Assembly (NCBI GenBank): GCA_963556255.1
Contig: OY744610.1
Span: forward strand, 16,006,039-16,070,038
Reading direction: 5' to 3'
Source of the DNA: Allolobophora icterica
Taxonomy: Eukaryota > Annelida > Clitellata > Crassiclitellata > Lumbricidae
DNA length: 64,000 nucleotides
Positions 1-12,970 of the stretch are shown in pieces. Under the pieces are notes generated by a model. It saw only the letters and a list, made by a program, of their open reading frames with translations, was not told where the DNA came from and did no database searches. The first letter of the stretch is position 1, and each line of letters starts with the position of its first letter. The translations under genes were made by a program, and so were the position numbers.

Positions 1-515
1 TCACAATTGAGCCGAAACAATTGGTCGCCTTGGCGAGCAGTTCATGAATATTCAGTACAGCGCGCATGCGCATAACGTAATGTCACATGCAAATGTGGAC
101 ACAGTCCGTAAGATCGTGAGGAAGTGTCAATCAATCAATCAATCCTTTTATTGAAGCCATTTGAAGTACAAGGAAAATACAACATAAAAGTTTGAACTTT
201 GGCAACAAGAGGAGACCCAAAAGGGATCTTGATCCCGCTTAGCAGGGCCACCTAGTTAACGTTTATCGTAATACAAGTAAATGGCAGCACAATCAATACT
301 TTTAACGGTAACATCGATCAAGTTATATGATCAGCAGGTAAAAGAAACAATGATAGAACTCTTAACTAAAGAACTTAACTATCAGTACAATGGATTCCAA
401 CTAAGGTATACAGATGAATTGTCATTAGTTACAAAGAGATGAAAAAAAGAACAAAAAAAACCCAACAAACAACAGTGCCTGTGTAAATAAACACATAGGC
501 CTTGGCCTAATGCAG

Positions 516-2291
516 TCATGTGAGTGCATCCAAGAGATAGAGTTTCAGTTTTTGTTTAAATTGATGCATAGTAGGCAAACCAGTAACTTCAATAGGCAAT
601 GAATTCCAGAATATCGGGCCACAGACTTTGATGCTATGCTGCTTAACAGTAGTGTGGACACTACGTTGATGGTACTTGTTGAGCGATCGCGTGTAATGAT
701 TGTGTACGTCAGAATTTTTACAAAAACAATTTTTAAAATTCACAGGCAGTAGATTCGATTGAAATCTGAACATAAATAATCCAACTTGCAACTTATTTAT
801 GCATTCAAAAGGCAATATTCTCAAACTAAGAAATAACGGCAGAGTTGTAGCTCTAAAGGGTAAATTACATATAGTCCGAATGGCTCGCTTCTGCAGAGTT
901 TTAAGAGTTGTTAAGCGAGTATGATACGTGGAAGCCCACGAGATATTACAATACGATATGTAAGGGTATATTAAGGAGTAGTACAAATTCACAAGTATAT
1001 ATTGCGGTAGAAGGTGCCGAATACGAGAAATTATACCAATATTTTTTTACATCTTTTTAGATATGACATTTATATGTTCACTCCATGTTAAGTGCTCATC
1101 AATGTGAACACCCACAAATTTAGTAGAAGATACCCTAGTTATGTTTTGGTTATCAATATTGATATTTAGATTGCAAGTTGGAACACATTTCCTTCGTGAA
1201 TGAAACAATATGAAATTCGTTTTCATGAGATTTAACGACAGTTTGTTGGCTTTAAACCATTCTCCTACTAGTCTTAATTCGGCATTAATTTTATTAACCA
1301 GTACATCAATTGATTTATCTGACATAAACACATTAGTATCATCAGCAAACATAACGAAATGAAGCAATGAAGAGGCGTTTGAGATGTCATTCACATATAT
1401 CAAAAACAACAAAGGGCCTAAAACAGAACCCTGTGGTACACCACAGGTAACATCAGATACATGTACATAAGAAATATGTCCATTATATGAGACACATTGC
1501 CTTCTATTTCTTAAGTAATCAGAAAGCCAGTTAAGACAAACTCCTCTGATGCCATAATGTTCAAGTTTCCTTATCAGAATGTCATGGTTCACAGTATCAA
1601 ACGCTTTAGATAAATCAAAAAAGACACCCATAGAGAAGTGATTGTTGTCCATAGCTTCGGAGATTTTGTCGTGCATTTCTAGTACGGCCATGTAAGTAGA
1701 ATGACCTGAGCGAAAGCCATGCTGGCCTTTAAATAAGATATTCTTTAATGTTAAGTATGACGTTAGCCTTCCAGGAACAATTTTTTCAAAAAATTTAGAA
1801 AAGTATGGCAAAATTGATATTGGCCTATAATTACTAAATTGGTTTTTGTCCCCAGACTTAAAGATTGGAATTATTTTGGCAATTTTTAGACTATTTGGGA
1901 CAATACCAGTTACAATAGAACAGTTTATAATATTTGCGAGAGGAATCGAAGTGGCTTCAATGGCAAATTTGGCAATTTGGGGGTCAATGCCATCTAAACC
2001 ACTGCTGTGGGTGGGACGAAGTTCTTTTGCAATCGATACTATTTCTGTAGGTGTTGTTAATTCAATTCCAGTGTAAAAGATGGTCGGATGTTTTAAGAAA
2101 GTCTTGAATGAAATTTCAGTGTCAGGAATTTTAGCTGCTAATTTGGGTCCAATTTCAGTGAAAAATTCATTAAATTTACAAGCAATAAGGCTTTTATCTT
2201 TAGTTTCTACATCATTGATAAGAAAACTATCTGTGATCGAAGAATTTCCTTTTCCACGTAGAAGTGTTTTTATTACACAAGTCATTTTCAC
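516..2291 (-). pseudogene. LINE1 ORF2, reverse transcriptase part with one in-frame stop
   Basis: Reverse transcriptase motifs are present in order: NYRPISILPYFSKFFEK, FFDLSKAFDTVNHDIL, GVPQGSVLGPLLF and MFADDTNVF, so the two Asp residues of the active site are kept. A TAA at 1047-1049 stops the frame after HINVISKKM. The same frame then continues through LYYSLIYPYISYCN to the normal C-terminal end near 516 (FWNSLPIEV, KQKLKLYLLDAL). A single nonsense change therefore separates the two open stretches. The frame is also offset from the endonuclease part upstream. Confidence 0.9.
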
Positions 2292-3850
2292 AATTCAGAA
2301 TTTTGTTTATGTAGTAGTTCCGCTCAGCAGCTTTGCGTATTTTTTTAAATTTATTTCTATACGTGATAAAGCTGGTCTTATTATCCGGTGTGGGATTTTT
2401 AATGTATTTTTTATACAGACGTGATTTCTTATTGCAGGATTTTAACAAGGCTGTAGTCATCCAGGGGTTCTTGATTCTATGGCTCTTTTTCGAAGAATAA
2501 TTTGTTTTAGGGAAGGATTGTTCATATAATGACATATACTTCTCAATAAATAAGGAATAGGCATGGGATGGGTCACTTTGCTCGCATGCTTGATTGACAG
2601 CTGACCAATCAGCAGCACATAGCAAAGCATCAAATTTGCGTTTGGCAGTCTCATTTATTATTCTTTTCTCATATATGGGAGTTTTCTCCACTGAGATCCT
2701 TGCAAAATTACTCTGTAATATAATGGGCAAATGATCAGATATGTCGTTTATAATTATAGCAGATTCAATACAGTCGGACAAAGTATTTGTGAATATGTTA
2801 TCGATCAAGGTAGCCGTGTCTGAAGTTATTCTGGTTGGCCTTAAAATTGTCGGCAAAAACCGATTGGAAGTTAGTGAATTAAAGAATGTAGGTAGGTGCG
2901 TATTTGCCTTGAGTAGGTCTAAATTATAGTCTCCAGCCAGAAAAGTATCATTATTCATCCGAGATAAATGTGACAAAAGTTGGTCAAATTCATGATTGAA
3001 TATATCAAGACCAATTCCTGATGGCCTATAGATCACGCCCACCAATAGGTCCTTCCCTGTATTCTGCTTAATTTTAACAAACATACTTTCATAAGAACCA
3101 GACTTAGATGATGCCCAATCTGTTTCTAACACATGAAATTCAGTACCCGTCCTTACAAAGAAACCCACACCTCCCCCTCTTCCATCCTTCCTACATTTGT
3201 ATACAAAGGTATAATCGGGTATAAAGATAGTATCGGCTGTGTCTGTATCCAACCAGGTTTCTGTTAAGGCTAGAATTGTTGTTTGGGATTGAACTAACAA
3301 AATATTTACTTCAGCTACCTTATGCAATAGGCTTCTACAAATAAGGTGCATTATGGAGAAGGATTTTTCTGTTGCATTGAGCTTAGCTCTAATTTCTTCA
3401 GTACACACGTAACTACTTAACAAACATACTTTCATAAGAACCAGACTTAGATGATGCCCAATCTGTTTCTAACACATGAAATTCAGTACCCGTCCTTACA
3501 AAGAAACCCACACCTCCCCCTCTTCCATCCTTCCTACATTTGTATACAAAGGTATAATCGGGTATAAAGATAGTATCGGCTGTGTCTGTATCCAACCAGG
3601 TTTCTGTTAAGGCTAGAATTGTTGTTTGGGATTGAACTAACAAAATATTTACTTCAGCTACCTTGTGCAATAGGCTTCTACAATTAAGGTGCATTATGGA
3701 GAAGGATTTTTCTGTTGCATTGAGCTTAGCTCTGATTTCTTCAGTACACACGTAACTACTCGTGCACAGCTTTACACTGTTGTAGAAGTTGGTGTCAGGG
3801 TCAATATCTGGGTTGTTTACTAAGAATAGAAAAGTTTTCTGGGTATTCAT
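2227..3850 (-). pseudogene. LINE1 ORF2, endonuclease part, duplicated and frameshifted
   Basis: The apurinic-type endonuclease nicks target DNA to start reverse transcription. The sequence shows LNCRSLLHK (catalytic Asn), LTETWLDTD (catalytic Glu), GDYNLDLL (Asp and Asn) and SDHLPI (Asp and His), followed by the linker PWMTTALLKSC. The first 114 or so residues are present twice because of a 343-base tandem duplication. In the copy next to the rest of the domain, LNCRS has become LICRS, so the catalytic Asn is lost. Near 2230-2290 the frame shifts by one before the reverse transcriptase. The enzyme is therefore dead in this copy. Confidence 0.85.
3075..3760. repeat. 343-base tandem duplication inside LINE1 ORF2
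   Basis: 3075-3417 and 3418-3760 are direct copies differing at about three positions. The unit covers the N-terminal half of the endonuclease. The low divergence says the duplication is much younger than the decay of the rest of the element. Confidence 0.9.
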
Positions 3851-4504
3851 CCACAGGATGAAAGACCAGATCTATGGGTGCACGAGTATAGGCTACACTG
3901 CTGGAATTGGATTCAGAAACTGCACTTATAAAGTCCTGGTCATTCTCCAAATGATTCAATGGAAAGACATATGCAATACAACTAGTACAATACCGCGTAG
4001 AGTCAATTTGACTCAAAGGAATTGTACAAGAAATGGGGTACACACATTTACACAGGGTGCAACTATAAACATATGTACACAATGAAACTGAAGAGTCCGA
4101 TTTGTCCATTCAAGCTACACAGAATGGTAAACCAAAAAGCGCATTTAAGGTGCGCTTACAAAAACAACAGTTGTCTAATTTACCACAGCTGTGGTGTTGG
4201 TCCATAATTGTCAATATCAACACAAAAGTGAGCAATCTACAATTCACAGGTCTATTAATATCAGTAATTTATCAATTTATCCAACAAAGAAAAGTTAGAA
4301 AGAAATGAAGATGGAATTATCAATATAAGTGATAAGTTAGCGATGAAATGTTGTGAATACACCGCAAGTGAGAATTATTAGGAACTTTGGAGAGAGAGAA
4401 AAAGATTACACATAGGAACGCAATTATAGAAGAAAATTAGAAAATAATATAATACGACCGATATTCTGCTTAGTTCCTTCAAAAGGTCAGAAGCTTTCCG
4501 CTGT

Positions 4505-5311
4505 TTAGATTTTCTCCAGTTCCTTCAGATTGGAGATTTTCTTGGGTCTGTCTTCAGGTGAGTCCGAGTGACGAAAATAAACAGTACCATTCATTGTCCA
4601 CGCAGCCACAATCTTCTTCTCTCTCTGCATAGCTCTGGCCCGAGCGAAGATAACACCATTCGTCCGAGTGAGGTGCTCGTTGATGAAAACCGGAGCAGTC
4701 CCAGGTCCAGGAGTCGTTGTTCGTAAGGATTTTCTTGCAGCAAGAATAGAGTTCCTCACACGTTGCGACGTGAAGCGGACAATGACCGGCCGATGCGTAT
4801 CCTTCTTCCCACGAGGGATTCGGTAGGCCGAGGATATGACAGATTCATTCACCTCGATACCCAATCGATCCCGGCAGAGATTGAGAACGCATTTGGTTGT
4901 TTCCTGGCTCGATTGGGAAATTGAGGGTGCGTTTGACGAGACAGTAGCTCCCGATACGGATTCAGCATACGAAGACTCCGGCAAACCATGGATCACGAGG
5001 TTGTCCATTCTGTAATTGTTGGAGATCTCATCAACTTGGAGTTTGAGGGCAGAGTTTTCTTTTTCAAGCTCATTAACTTTCTGAGTTAAGGCTCCACACG
5101 AGCGTGTTATTATGTCCGTAGCAGTTTTCTCAACAAGTTTTCCAAGGGTGAGTTTAAAGTCCTCAGCAAGTTTGTTGAATAGACCTTCAACCATGGGAGA
5201 GAGACAAGTAAACAAACGGATGACTAATGCATTAATCACACGGTCATCCAGTACCTGTTCCACGAGGTCTTCCGCCGTCGCGGCCTTCGTTGATTCTTTC
5301 GACATTTTCAA
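4505..5311 (-). CDS. LINE ORF1 protein, coiled coil plus nucleic-acid-binding region
   Basis: This is an open frame of 268 residues. Residues about 75-105 form a coiled coil (QKVNELEKENSALKLQ), followed by YRMDNLVIHGLPE and a basic region with RPVIVRFTSQ, VFINEHLTR and WTMNGTVYFRHSD. This arrangement is typical of ORF1 proteins of CR1/L1-type LINEs, which bind the element RNA as trimers. It lies upstream of ORF2 on the same strand and has no stop or frameshift, unlike ORF2. The first ATG at 5311 gives a start that fits related proteins. It is a transposon gene and not a host gene. Confidence 0.8.
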   Translation of the reverse strand: MKMSKESTKAATAEDLVEQVLDDRVINALVIRLFTCLSPMVEGLFNKLAEDFKLTLGKLVEKTATDIITRSCGALTQKVNELEKENSALKLQVDEISNNYRMDNLVIHGLPESSYAESVSGATVSSNAPSISQSSQETTKCVLNLCRDRLGIEVNESVISSAYRIPRGKKDTHRPVIVRFTSQRVRNSILAARKSLRTTTPGPGTAPVFINEHLTRTNGVIFARARAMQREKKIVAAWTMNGTVYFRHSDSPEDRPKKISNLKELEKI

Positions 5312-5510
5312 TTACAAATTCCAGTATTTCGAGTTTAAAGATTAACGAAGACGCACGCAGTCAAAATTACTCATAGTTTCATCCGTTTCATTAAGACCTG
5401 ATTTCAAAACATTAGGAACTTAAAATAAACAGACGCCCACTAAAAATGTGTCAACCGACCGCCATGATGACCAAAGACTATTGTGACCTTTCTCTTCGTT
5501 TATTAACTTA

Positions 5511-5532
5511 CATAATAACCGTTGTACATGTA

Positions 5533-5564
<32 letters not shown>

Positions 5565-5777
5565 CCGTAACAAACACTCTTGTGACGTCACTATACTGCC
5601 GCCTTGGCGACGATTGTCTTGCCAGCAGACTAGCTGTCTAGCTGTGTTACGCTGTCTTTACGACGGCTATAGGCCTATAATATGACGTCATAATATAACG
5701 GGGAAGTAAGCTTAATTGCTATCACTGCAATAATAATTGTTTTTTATATACCGTGATTTTTCACGGGTTACAGCTAG
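5511..5777 (+). mobile_element. Helentron-associated short element (HINE/DINE-like), copy 1
   Basis: The 5' part has a GTCT repeat (5531-5561). The 3' end has a hairpin, CCGTGA-tttt-TCACGG, then GTTACAG and CTAG followed by T. A GTCY repeat behind the 5' block, a 3' hairpin and CTAG|T are the marks of DINE-1/Helentron short elements. No protein is encoded. A second copy lies at 57466-57757. The exact 5' base is uncertain. Confidence 0.7.
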
Positions 5778-6052
<275 letters not shown>

Positions 6053-6489
6053 TGGCGAAAATAGGTGTCTGTCTAGGTCTCTCTCTTGTCAGGCGCGGCA
6101 GTAGTGATGATTATCCTACTGCTGCTTAGCGTGGATAAGGCCTCCGATTTTTGTCGAAGGGCTTAGGCAAGTCCGACCGACCGACTTCTTGAACACATGT
6201 GATCAGACGAGTAATTTGTGAAACACTTTTCTTTTATTATCCAAATGAACTGAATTTCCTTTAGGCTCTCGCCAGACAAAATATATTCCAGATCGATTCG
6301 AAAGATTTAAAACAGCCTCAATTACGATCACACTCAATGCGCACAATACTCGTAAGCTCAAAGCACTCAAATACTCCAGACAAAATGAACGAATAAACTA
6401 TAAAACTATCGACAACGCAATAATCCACTCACAGAACTGACAGAAAAGACCAAAGACGACGACGACCCTGAGCCCTGTTGCAAACCCCC
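6053..6489. other. Unassigned AT-rich stretch
   Basis: No convincing reading frame, RNA gene or terminal repeat was found here. It may be a decayed LTR or other repeat remnant, but nothing supports a call. Confidence 0.4.
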
Positions 6490-6945
6490 TTTTATGTGGG
6501 TATTTGGCGCCACCAACCCCTTGCAACCCCCACTCCATCCCCTCCTTTCGGGTTGCTCCGCCCATGGACCTCAGTGAGGCACCTCGGATCCCTATGTCTC
6601 TTTACATGGAACCCTTAAGCCCCGCCCATGGACCTCAGTGGGATACCTCGGTTCGCGCCAGAACCCTTAGGCTCCCCACTCATGACCTCCGTGAGATACC
6701 CGGGTTCGCGCCAAGACCCCTTGGGCTCGGCCCACGACCTCTGTGAGATACCTGCGATCCCGTGTGGACCTCAGGGAGATACCCGGGTTCGCGCCAGAAC
6801 CCCTTGGGCTCGGCCCACGACCTCTGTGAGATACCTGGGATCCTCCATGATCCCCGTGAGATACCTGGGATCCTCCATGATCCCCGTGAGGTACCTAGGA
6901 CCCCGTGTGGACCTCCCTGGGACCCCGTTAGGTTCAATTAGGTTC
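6490..6945. repeat. GC-rich degenerate minisatellite
   Basis: Variants of GACCTCNGTGAGATACC, GGGTTCGCGCCAGAACCCC and TTGGGCTCGGCCCACG recur with a spacing of roughly 75-100 bases. From about 6817 a 30-base unit (TGGGATCCTCCATGATCCCC plus GTGAGATACC) occurs in tandem. The open frames across it on both strands are by-products of the repeat. Confidence 0.8.
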
Positions 6946-6978
6946 ATTATCATTTATGCAGCGCCCAAATCCGCTACA

Positions 6979-6979
<1 letters not shown>

Positions 6980-7016
<37 letters not shown>

Positions 7017-7032
7017 GTTGTTGTTGTTGTTA
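6980..7032. repeat. (ATT)n then (GTT)n microsatellite
   Basis: About 37 bases of ATT repeat change to GTT repeat, just left of the hAT insertion at 7062. Confidence 0.95.
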
Positions 7033-7061
7033 TTTATGCCCCAAGATACATATGATCCTCG

Positions 7062-8612
7062 CAGCGGCGTCACTAGGGGTGGTGTCACCCGGTGCGGTAA
7101 GTCATGGTGTCACCCCATGGCCCTCGTCCCTTCGTCCCTTACCAAACCATACACTATCCTTAGTAATGTTTTTTGTACTAATGTTACTTGTAAATCATAA
7201 TTCCTGTATAAGCTTATCACTGAATGGAATGGTAATAGTAGTGAAATAAACAATAATATATAGCAGAAAAAATAAAATTACAAATACATATTTTTATTTT
7301 ATTTTTTATTTTTATTTTAATCATTTAACATCAGATCAGAAGTTGCATCATTAAAAATCAAATTAGCAGATTTTAATATGTTTTAACTATTATAGGCCTA
7401 TGGAGGCAATGAAGGTGCCTGCAGCTTATACAGGCCTCGTTATAAAAATAATATTCAAAGAATACAGAAAATTATTAATGTGAATTGGCAAATTTTATAG
7501 GCATATAATGAGAAAAATAATTGGAAATTTGACTGATTATTTTCTAAAACATTGTTATACACTAATAATATCAGTAAAAATCAGCCGAATCACTTAATCG
7601 AAATCAATGCCTTTCGCCAAGTCACATTCAGTTGATAATATTTATCGCAAAATTAGAAAGGCTTGATAGATCAAGGCCATGATAGATCGTATAGTACTTT
7701 GTAAGTTTCAGCTTTGAAAAGCTTCTCTTACATGAAGCCATAGATCGTTAGAAATAATTTTACGCTTAGTGAAGAGATTCTATGAAGTCACATTCAGCTA
7801 TGAATGTCAAAACGTCCAATATTGTCCAATCCTTGGCTTCTTCCAGGTTAGTCTCTGCTGCTTTCAGATGCCTTCTCAGCCTCGGTATCTCGGACTTGGC
7901 TATAAAAGTGCACTCTCAGACACTTCATCATAGAAAGTTGTCAATTTTGGAATGGACACCTTTAACTCTTCTTCAGTGGCAGATATCAGAATATATTCAC
8001 TGGAACCGCCTCAAAAATAGCTGCTACTTCTTTGGTGGCTCTTGATTTTATCTGGATTTCAGAATGAAAGCCATCAATGCATTCAGCCATAGAACTCTTA
8101 TTTTCCTCTTGCATAGTGAGTCAAGCATCGCTTGCTTGCTCCCCTGCCATCCTCTTCTTTAACCGAACGTTTCTTCTACAGTAATTCCATATTCACCTGG
8201 TTTAAGAAGTGAATGCTGCTCTCCTCGTTTAGAAAATGTCTTAGTGCCTCTAGACTTTTCACCACCTTGTCGAGAGTTAGGCCCTTTGTCTGCAGGCACT
8301 ATACTGTGTAAGATCAGCGTTACTGTAATTGGGTAATAATATTAACGACACTGACAGGAGGGCATTAGAAGGTTTAAAAAGTAAATTAGCATAGAGTTCC
8401 AGCTTTAGGAAAATTGATACTGATACAGTTTTTGTAAGCTGGGGTTGCGAAAAATGTTCTCGTTGTTACCTGTTATTGTTAATTTTAAAAATAATAAATC
8501 TCTGTTGAAACTCAGGACATTTTTTAGACATTTTGTCACTTTGGTGTTACCCCCCTCTGATGGTGTCACCCGGTGCGGTCCGCACCCCCCGCACCCCCTC
8601 GTGACGCCACTG
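7062..8612 (-). mobile_element. Decayed hAT-superfamily DNA transposon
   Basis: The ends are inverted: CAGCGGCGTCACTAGGGG at the left and, read from the right, CAGTGGCGTCACGAGGGG. A CAG start and such a motif are typical of hAT elements. The flanks carry ATCCTCG (7055-7061) and ATCCCTCG (8613-8620), which look like an 8-base target duplication with one base lost. The interior holds a broken transposase on the minus strand. A second right-type end of this family occurs at 34440-34518. Confidence 0.75.
7590..8340 (-). pseudogene. hAT transposase, C-terminal remnant
   Basis: Translated on the minus strand through several frameshifts, this region gives ECIDGFHSEIQIKSRATKEV, EIPRLRRHLKAAETNLEEAK, DWTILDVLTFIAEC, RLSNFAI-like and AKGIDFD. 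The order resembles the C-terminal half of hAT transposases of the ZMYM1-like type, ending with the region before the usual ELAxxIDFxxxI tail. Many stops make it non-functional. The assignment rests on pattern memory, supported by the hAT-type termini around it. Confidence 0.55.
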
Positions 8613-8714
8613 ATCCCTCGGAGACTTAGATATTAGACTATTTATTGTTATTTCCGGAAAATCAGGCCTCCTCCTCCGCTAAGTCGTTGAAAATGCCGCG
8701 AAAAGCGATGGCGT

Positions 8715-9741
<1,027 letters not shown>

Positions 9742-9747
9742 TCATTA

Positions 9748-10778
9748 GGGGAGGACGGGGCAAAAAGGGTCAAGGGGTAAAACGGGAAATGAGGTTATTG
9801 GGCAAATCTAAAGGTGTCATAGATGTCACCATGGTTGAGAATGAATCTGTTGGCTCTTGGAGTGATATGTCTTCCGCCAGGTAGTTATAAGTTGCGTCGG
9901 TGCTAATTATTCGAAGAAAAACAATAATTTTAAATATCAAAACAATTAAGATCGTCACAGAAATCGGTAATATTTCACTGTTTCCCTAACATTTTTATAT
10001 TAAATTTTTGTAGATTAAGTGGACATTTCGACAGCTTATTTTATCGCAATAATGATGTTCCCGCTTTCATTTAAGTATAGATCAAGCTATCGAGAAACAT
10101 GGTGGTAGTGAGGCAAAATGGGACGTGTTTTGTGGGGCAAAAAGGGACGATTTTGAAAGCGGAAAACATAGCAAGTTCACCATTCAAGATGAGCCTGATG
10201 GAAATTGAAAATTCAAGATTGACGAAATTATAATTCAAAAGCAGAAGAAAAAACAATCAGAATGATTAGGCCTAAGCTTAAGTCTGAAAGTATGACAAAG
10301 AAATCAACCAAAAGTACATGTGAAATGTACTTTTCGTTGAACCGGACACCGGTGACTGCAGATTTGATACAATGTTTTAAGTGTAGAGTATGGTGTCATA
10401 AACAGTGCCCTGATTACAGTGGCTTTACTGAGTTCATTTGTGATATTTGCAGACCATAATAATAAGGCATCGTAATCAGAGCATTTTTCCTATGAATAAG
10501 AACATGTCCCAGTGACAAACAAACTTAAGCTTAAGCTTGATCAAAAAGAGACAGAGCATCCCATTATGCCCCGACATTGGGGTAAAACGGGATGTACAAC
10601 TGCTAATAGTTTTCAATTTACCAACGTTTAAAATACAAATTTCTAAAAAAAATTCTTTCTTCATTAAATAAAGCATACTTTCGCCTGTTCTCACAAATAT
10701 TTTCAGATTATTATGATGAATAGGTCGCCTGCAATGCGAGGGAAACTAAAACCTGGTCCGTTTTGCCCCGTCCTCCCC
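9748..10778 (+). mobile_element. Pogo-like DNA transposon remnant with TA target duplication
   Basis: The ends are inverted repeats of about 23 bases: GGGGAGGACGGGGCAAAA at the left and its complement at the right, each next to TA (9746-9747 and 10779-10780). GGGCAAAAnGGGAC-type motifs recur inside. The only coding remnant is a Cys/His-rich C-terminal piece at 10262-10459. The TA duplication and that zinc-ribbon tail both fit pogo/Tigger elements. The catalytic core is missing. Confidence 0.7.
10262..10459 (+). pseudogene. Zinc-ribbon/PHD-like C-terminus of a pogo-type transposase
   Basis: This is a 65-residue open frame. Its second half reads DLIQCFKCRVWCHKQC then FICDIC, a C-x2-C...H-x2-C...C-x2-C pattern found at the C-terminus of some pogo transposases. 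It lies centrally in an element with matching terminal repeats. No upstream DDE region is present, so it is a leftover exon and not a working gene. Confidence 0.55.
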
Positions 10779-10780
10779 TA

Positions 10781-11213
10781 TTAGATTGGGTAGAGCAACA
10801 GACGGAATCGCCATGCATGTCGAATATTTACCAATGAAATTCTTTGGTATCATACGATGCGGAGGAAAACAGATTCTGTTTCAGAACGTGCAATTATACT
10901 GATTTATATTACAGACCAATCAACGTATTTTATTGATCGAGTTATTCAACCACCCGCTTCATGCTCTACCTATTTAGGTAACACACAGTTTGTGATTATC
11001 ACTGTGATTAGTGATATAAATCAGAAGAATTATTCTAAAAGATGACACTACCTTCATATACATGTACAACTGAAAATGCAAATGTGTAACAGTATCGCGA
11101 ACAAAAGAAGAATATGTCACCACTTCAAAGAATGCAGAGACCTGATAATCGTAATGTAATAGACAAATAACACCCGCTTTGCCGATTTTGAAACAGGAAA
11201 AAAGTTTACTTAC
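10781..11213. other. Probable 3' region or intron of the kinase A locus
   Basis: AT-rich, with no supported reading frame. It lies downstream of the last exon candidate of the minus-strand kinase locus. Confidence 0.35.
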
Positions 11214-11310
11214 ATGGCTGCGATTGTTTCTGAAGTCTCCTCGTCCTTTTTCATTCGCTGTTTTAATCTCATCTTGTAATCCAAGAAAGAATCATGCTGT
11301 CGATCTGTCT
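11214..11310 (-). pseudogene. Possible exon 4 of kinase A, basic coiled-coil-like
   Basis: A TTCTAG acceptor and a CAT|GTAAGT donor enclose a 97-base open exon whose phase fits the end of exon 3. It encodes a charged stretch including YKMRLKQRMKKDEETSE, which could be a helical region behind a kinase domain. The final C-lobe helices expected before it were not found between this exon and exon 3, so either another exon was missed or the gene has lost them. Confidence 0.4.
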
Positions 11311-12519
11311 CTAGAATTAGCAAAATAAAGATTATAAGTAAGTGAGCAAGTGACGCTCAATTCAGAAACCGACCAACATACAATATGGAATCAAACACAA
11401 ACTTCAATATCATTTGCTTAGCCCTACTTTCGTGTTTATTCGGAGTTTCGCCTTCTGATTTACCTGTATGAAAAATTAAAATGTCAAAGGGTATTCGTAA
11501 CCTTTCAACGCTTTGATAGGCAATAAATGGGCATGACATTCGTTTAAGTTAGTGACTCACACTACTTCTGGCTATATATATTAAGCTTATGACTTAACAA
11601 ATTCAAATTCAGAAATGTATTTCCAAATAATTTGGTTGTTTCGCTGCATTCTAAAAAGCTACATATCTATGCTCACAGAAGAAACAGTGGAATGCCATCC
11701 AATGCAAAGTTTATTTACCAAAGAAAAATATTCATTAAATCAGCTGACAACTATCATTGACTTAAAAAAGTAAACATGACATTGTGCTGCTATGCTAACG
11801 AAAGGCTACATACGCATATCATGCAGAGCAGAAAGTATCTCTGAGAACAGTGGTCTCTTTTCTTTCGTTTGCTCCCAGCAACCTGTTACAGGAATAAACA
11901 TATTATATTTTACTTCAGTCATGTTACTGAATAACTTTCAGTTTGGATTTAAGACCTGGCAAAACAGATCATGAGGTTCATTCGATGATCTCAACATGTT
12001 TTGCACTAGCTCTTTTTAGTTTTTTTTATTGGAATGTGTCTGATTTTAATTTTAGTTTTATATCAGATAATTAGTTCATGCTTCAAATGTTAAAATCAGT
12101 CAACATATAAGTTGATTATATCACAGTAGCAACAGAAGCGCGTTTACACGTAGGCGCACTGGGCGCGCGCCTAGGGCCCCCAAATCTCGGAGGGCCCCAA
12201 ACGAATGAAATAATTTTTTTACAATTATAGAAAGTAACAATTTTCAGTTTTGAATTATTTTAAATATAACTTATTTTCTATTTTTTTAACAGTTTAGCAT
12301 TCCCATAAAAGTAGGTCCTATACTACTGTAATTGAAAATTCTTCGGGATAATACAAGTTCAGAAGGACCCCCGAAAATGTTTGCGTCTAGGGCCCAGTTT
12401 TCTGTAAACGCATCTCTGAGTAGCAATATTCTTAAGCAGGTAATTCAGGTCTATTAACAGGTATGAAACAGAGATAATTCGTGTCCATTTTGTAACTTGT
12501 AATAATTACTTTTATATAC
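11311..12519. other. Intron of kinase A locus, with a hAT MITE
   Basis: Lies between the supported exon 3 and the possible exon 4. Apart from the short hAT-type element at 12133-12418 nothing is supported. A C-lobe exon of the kinase might be hidden here but was not recognised. Confidence 0.4.
12133..12418. mobile_element. hAT-type MITE in a kinase A intron
   Basis: A perfect 8-base duplication AGTAGCAA stands at 12125-12132 and 12419-12426. The ends are CAGAAGCGCGTTTACA and, inverted, CAGAGATGCGTTTACA. The 286-base element has GGGCCCC-rich subterminal parts and no coding capacity. Confidence 0.85.
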
Positions 12520-12638
12520 CTTTGAATATATTTCTTAGGACACCGAGATATGACTCCGGAATTGCTAATTCTAAATTGATTGTTTCGACTTTCGGTGGAT
12601 CATGTCTGGTCAGAATCTCCCATAAAACCACGCCATAG
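12520..12638 (-). pseudogene. Kinase A exon 3, start of the C-lobe
   Basis: A GTTGTAG acceptor and an AAAG|GTATATA donor enclose 119 bases. Joined in phase to exon 2 it reads SYGVVLWEILTRHDPPK, the helix F region of a protein kinase (DVWSYGVVLWE in TKL kinases). The next part, INLELAIPESYLGVL, is the loop toward helix G. There is no stop in the exon. The chain-wide fit of splice phases supports the exon even though key catalytic residues elsewhere are lost. Confidence 0.7.
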
Positions 12639-12970
12639 CTACAACATTAAATTGAACTGTTAGATTGAAAACAAGTAAACTTAATTAAAAGAGGTAGCCT
12701 ACTATGTGCAACTAAGAACAAGAAGTAAGAGTGAAGCTTAAATAATATAAAACAGAAATAATAAAATAATAAAGTAATAATGAGAATGATAGATACAAAG
12801 AAAGTAGAAGAAAGAATATTTGAATATTAGAAAATGATAGCCAACACCGCATGAAGATCATAAGGTTAATTTGAGCGTGCGGAGATCTATGGAGTGATTG
12901 ATCTCTGTAATGAGCAAGCAAGTGGGTAAAAAGCAATTGCTTTTATATCATACTGTGAAAAATATGCAAC

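Larger units (their letters stand above)
131..5447 (-). mobile_element. CR1-like non-LTR retrotransposon (LINE1), nearly full length, inactive
   Basis: Read on the minus strand this has a 5' leader, ORF1 (5311-4505), a spacer of about 650 bases, ORF2 with an apurinic-type endonuclease and reverse transcriptase (3850-516), and a 3' untranslated part ending in a TCAA repeat. GTGTCAA occurs at 124-130 and 5448-5454 and is the likely target duplication, so the copy appears complete at both ends. The 3' untranslated part has a CCCGCTTAGC motif near 231, which recurs in the related LINE at 42280-44221. ORF2 is broken by a tandem duplication, a frameshift and a stop, so the copy cannot move by itself. 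The CR1-like label rests on ORF1 type, ORF2 motifs and the short repeat tail; Jockey-group relatives cannot be excluded. Confidence 0.85.

Noticed and set aside
6504..7200. Overlapping Pro- and Arg-rich frames on both strands
   Set aside because: They follow the minisatellite unit and end in a triplet repeat; no domain or start context supports a gene.
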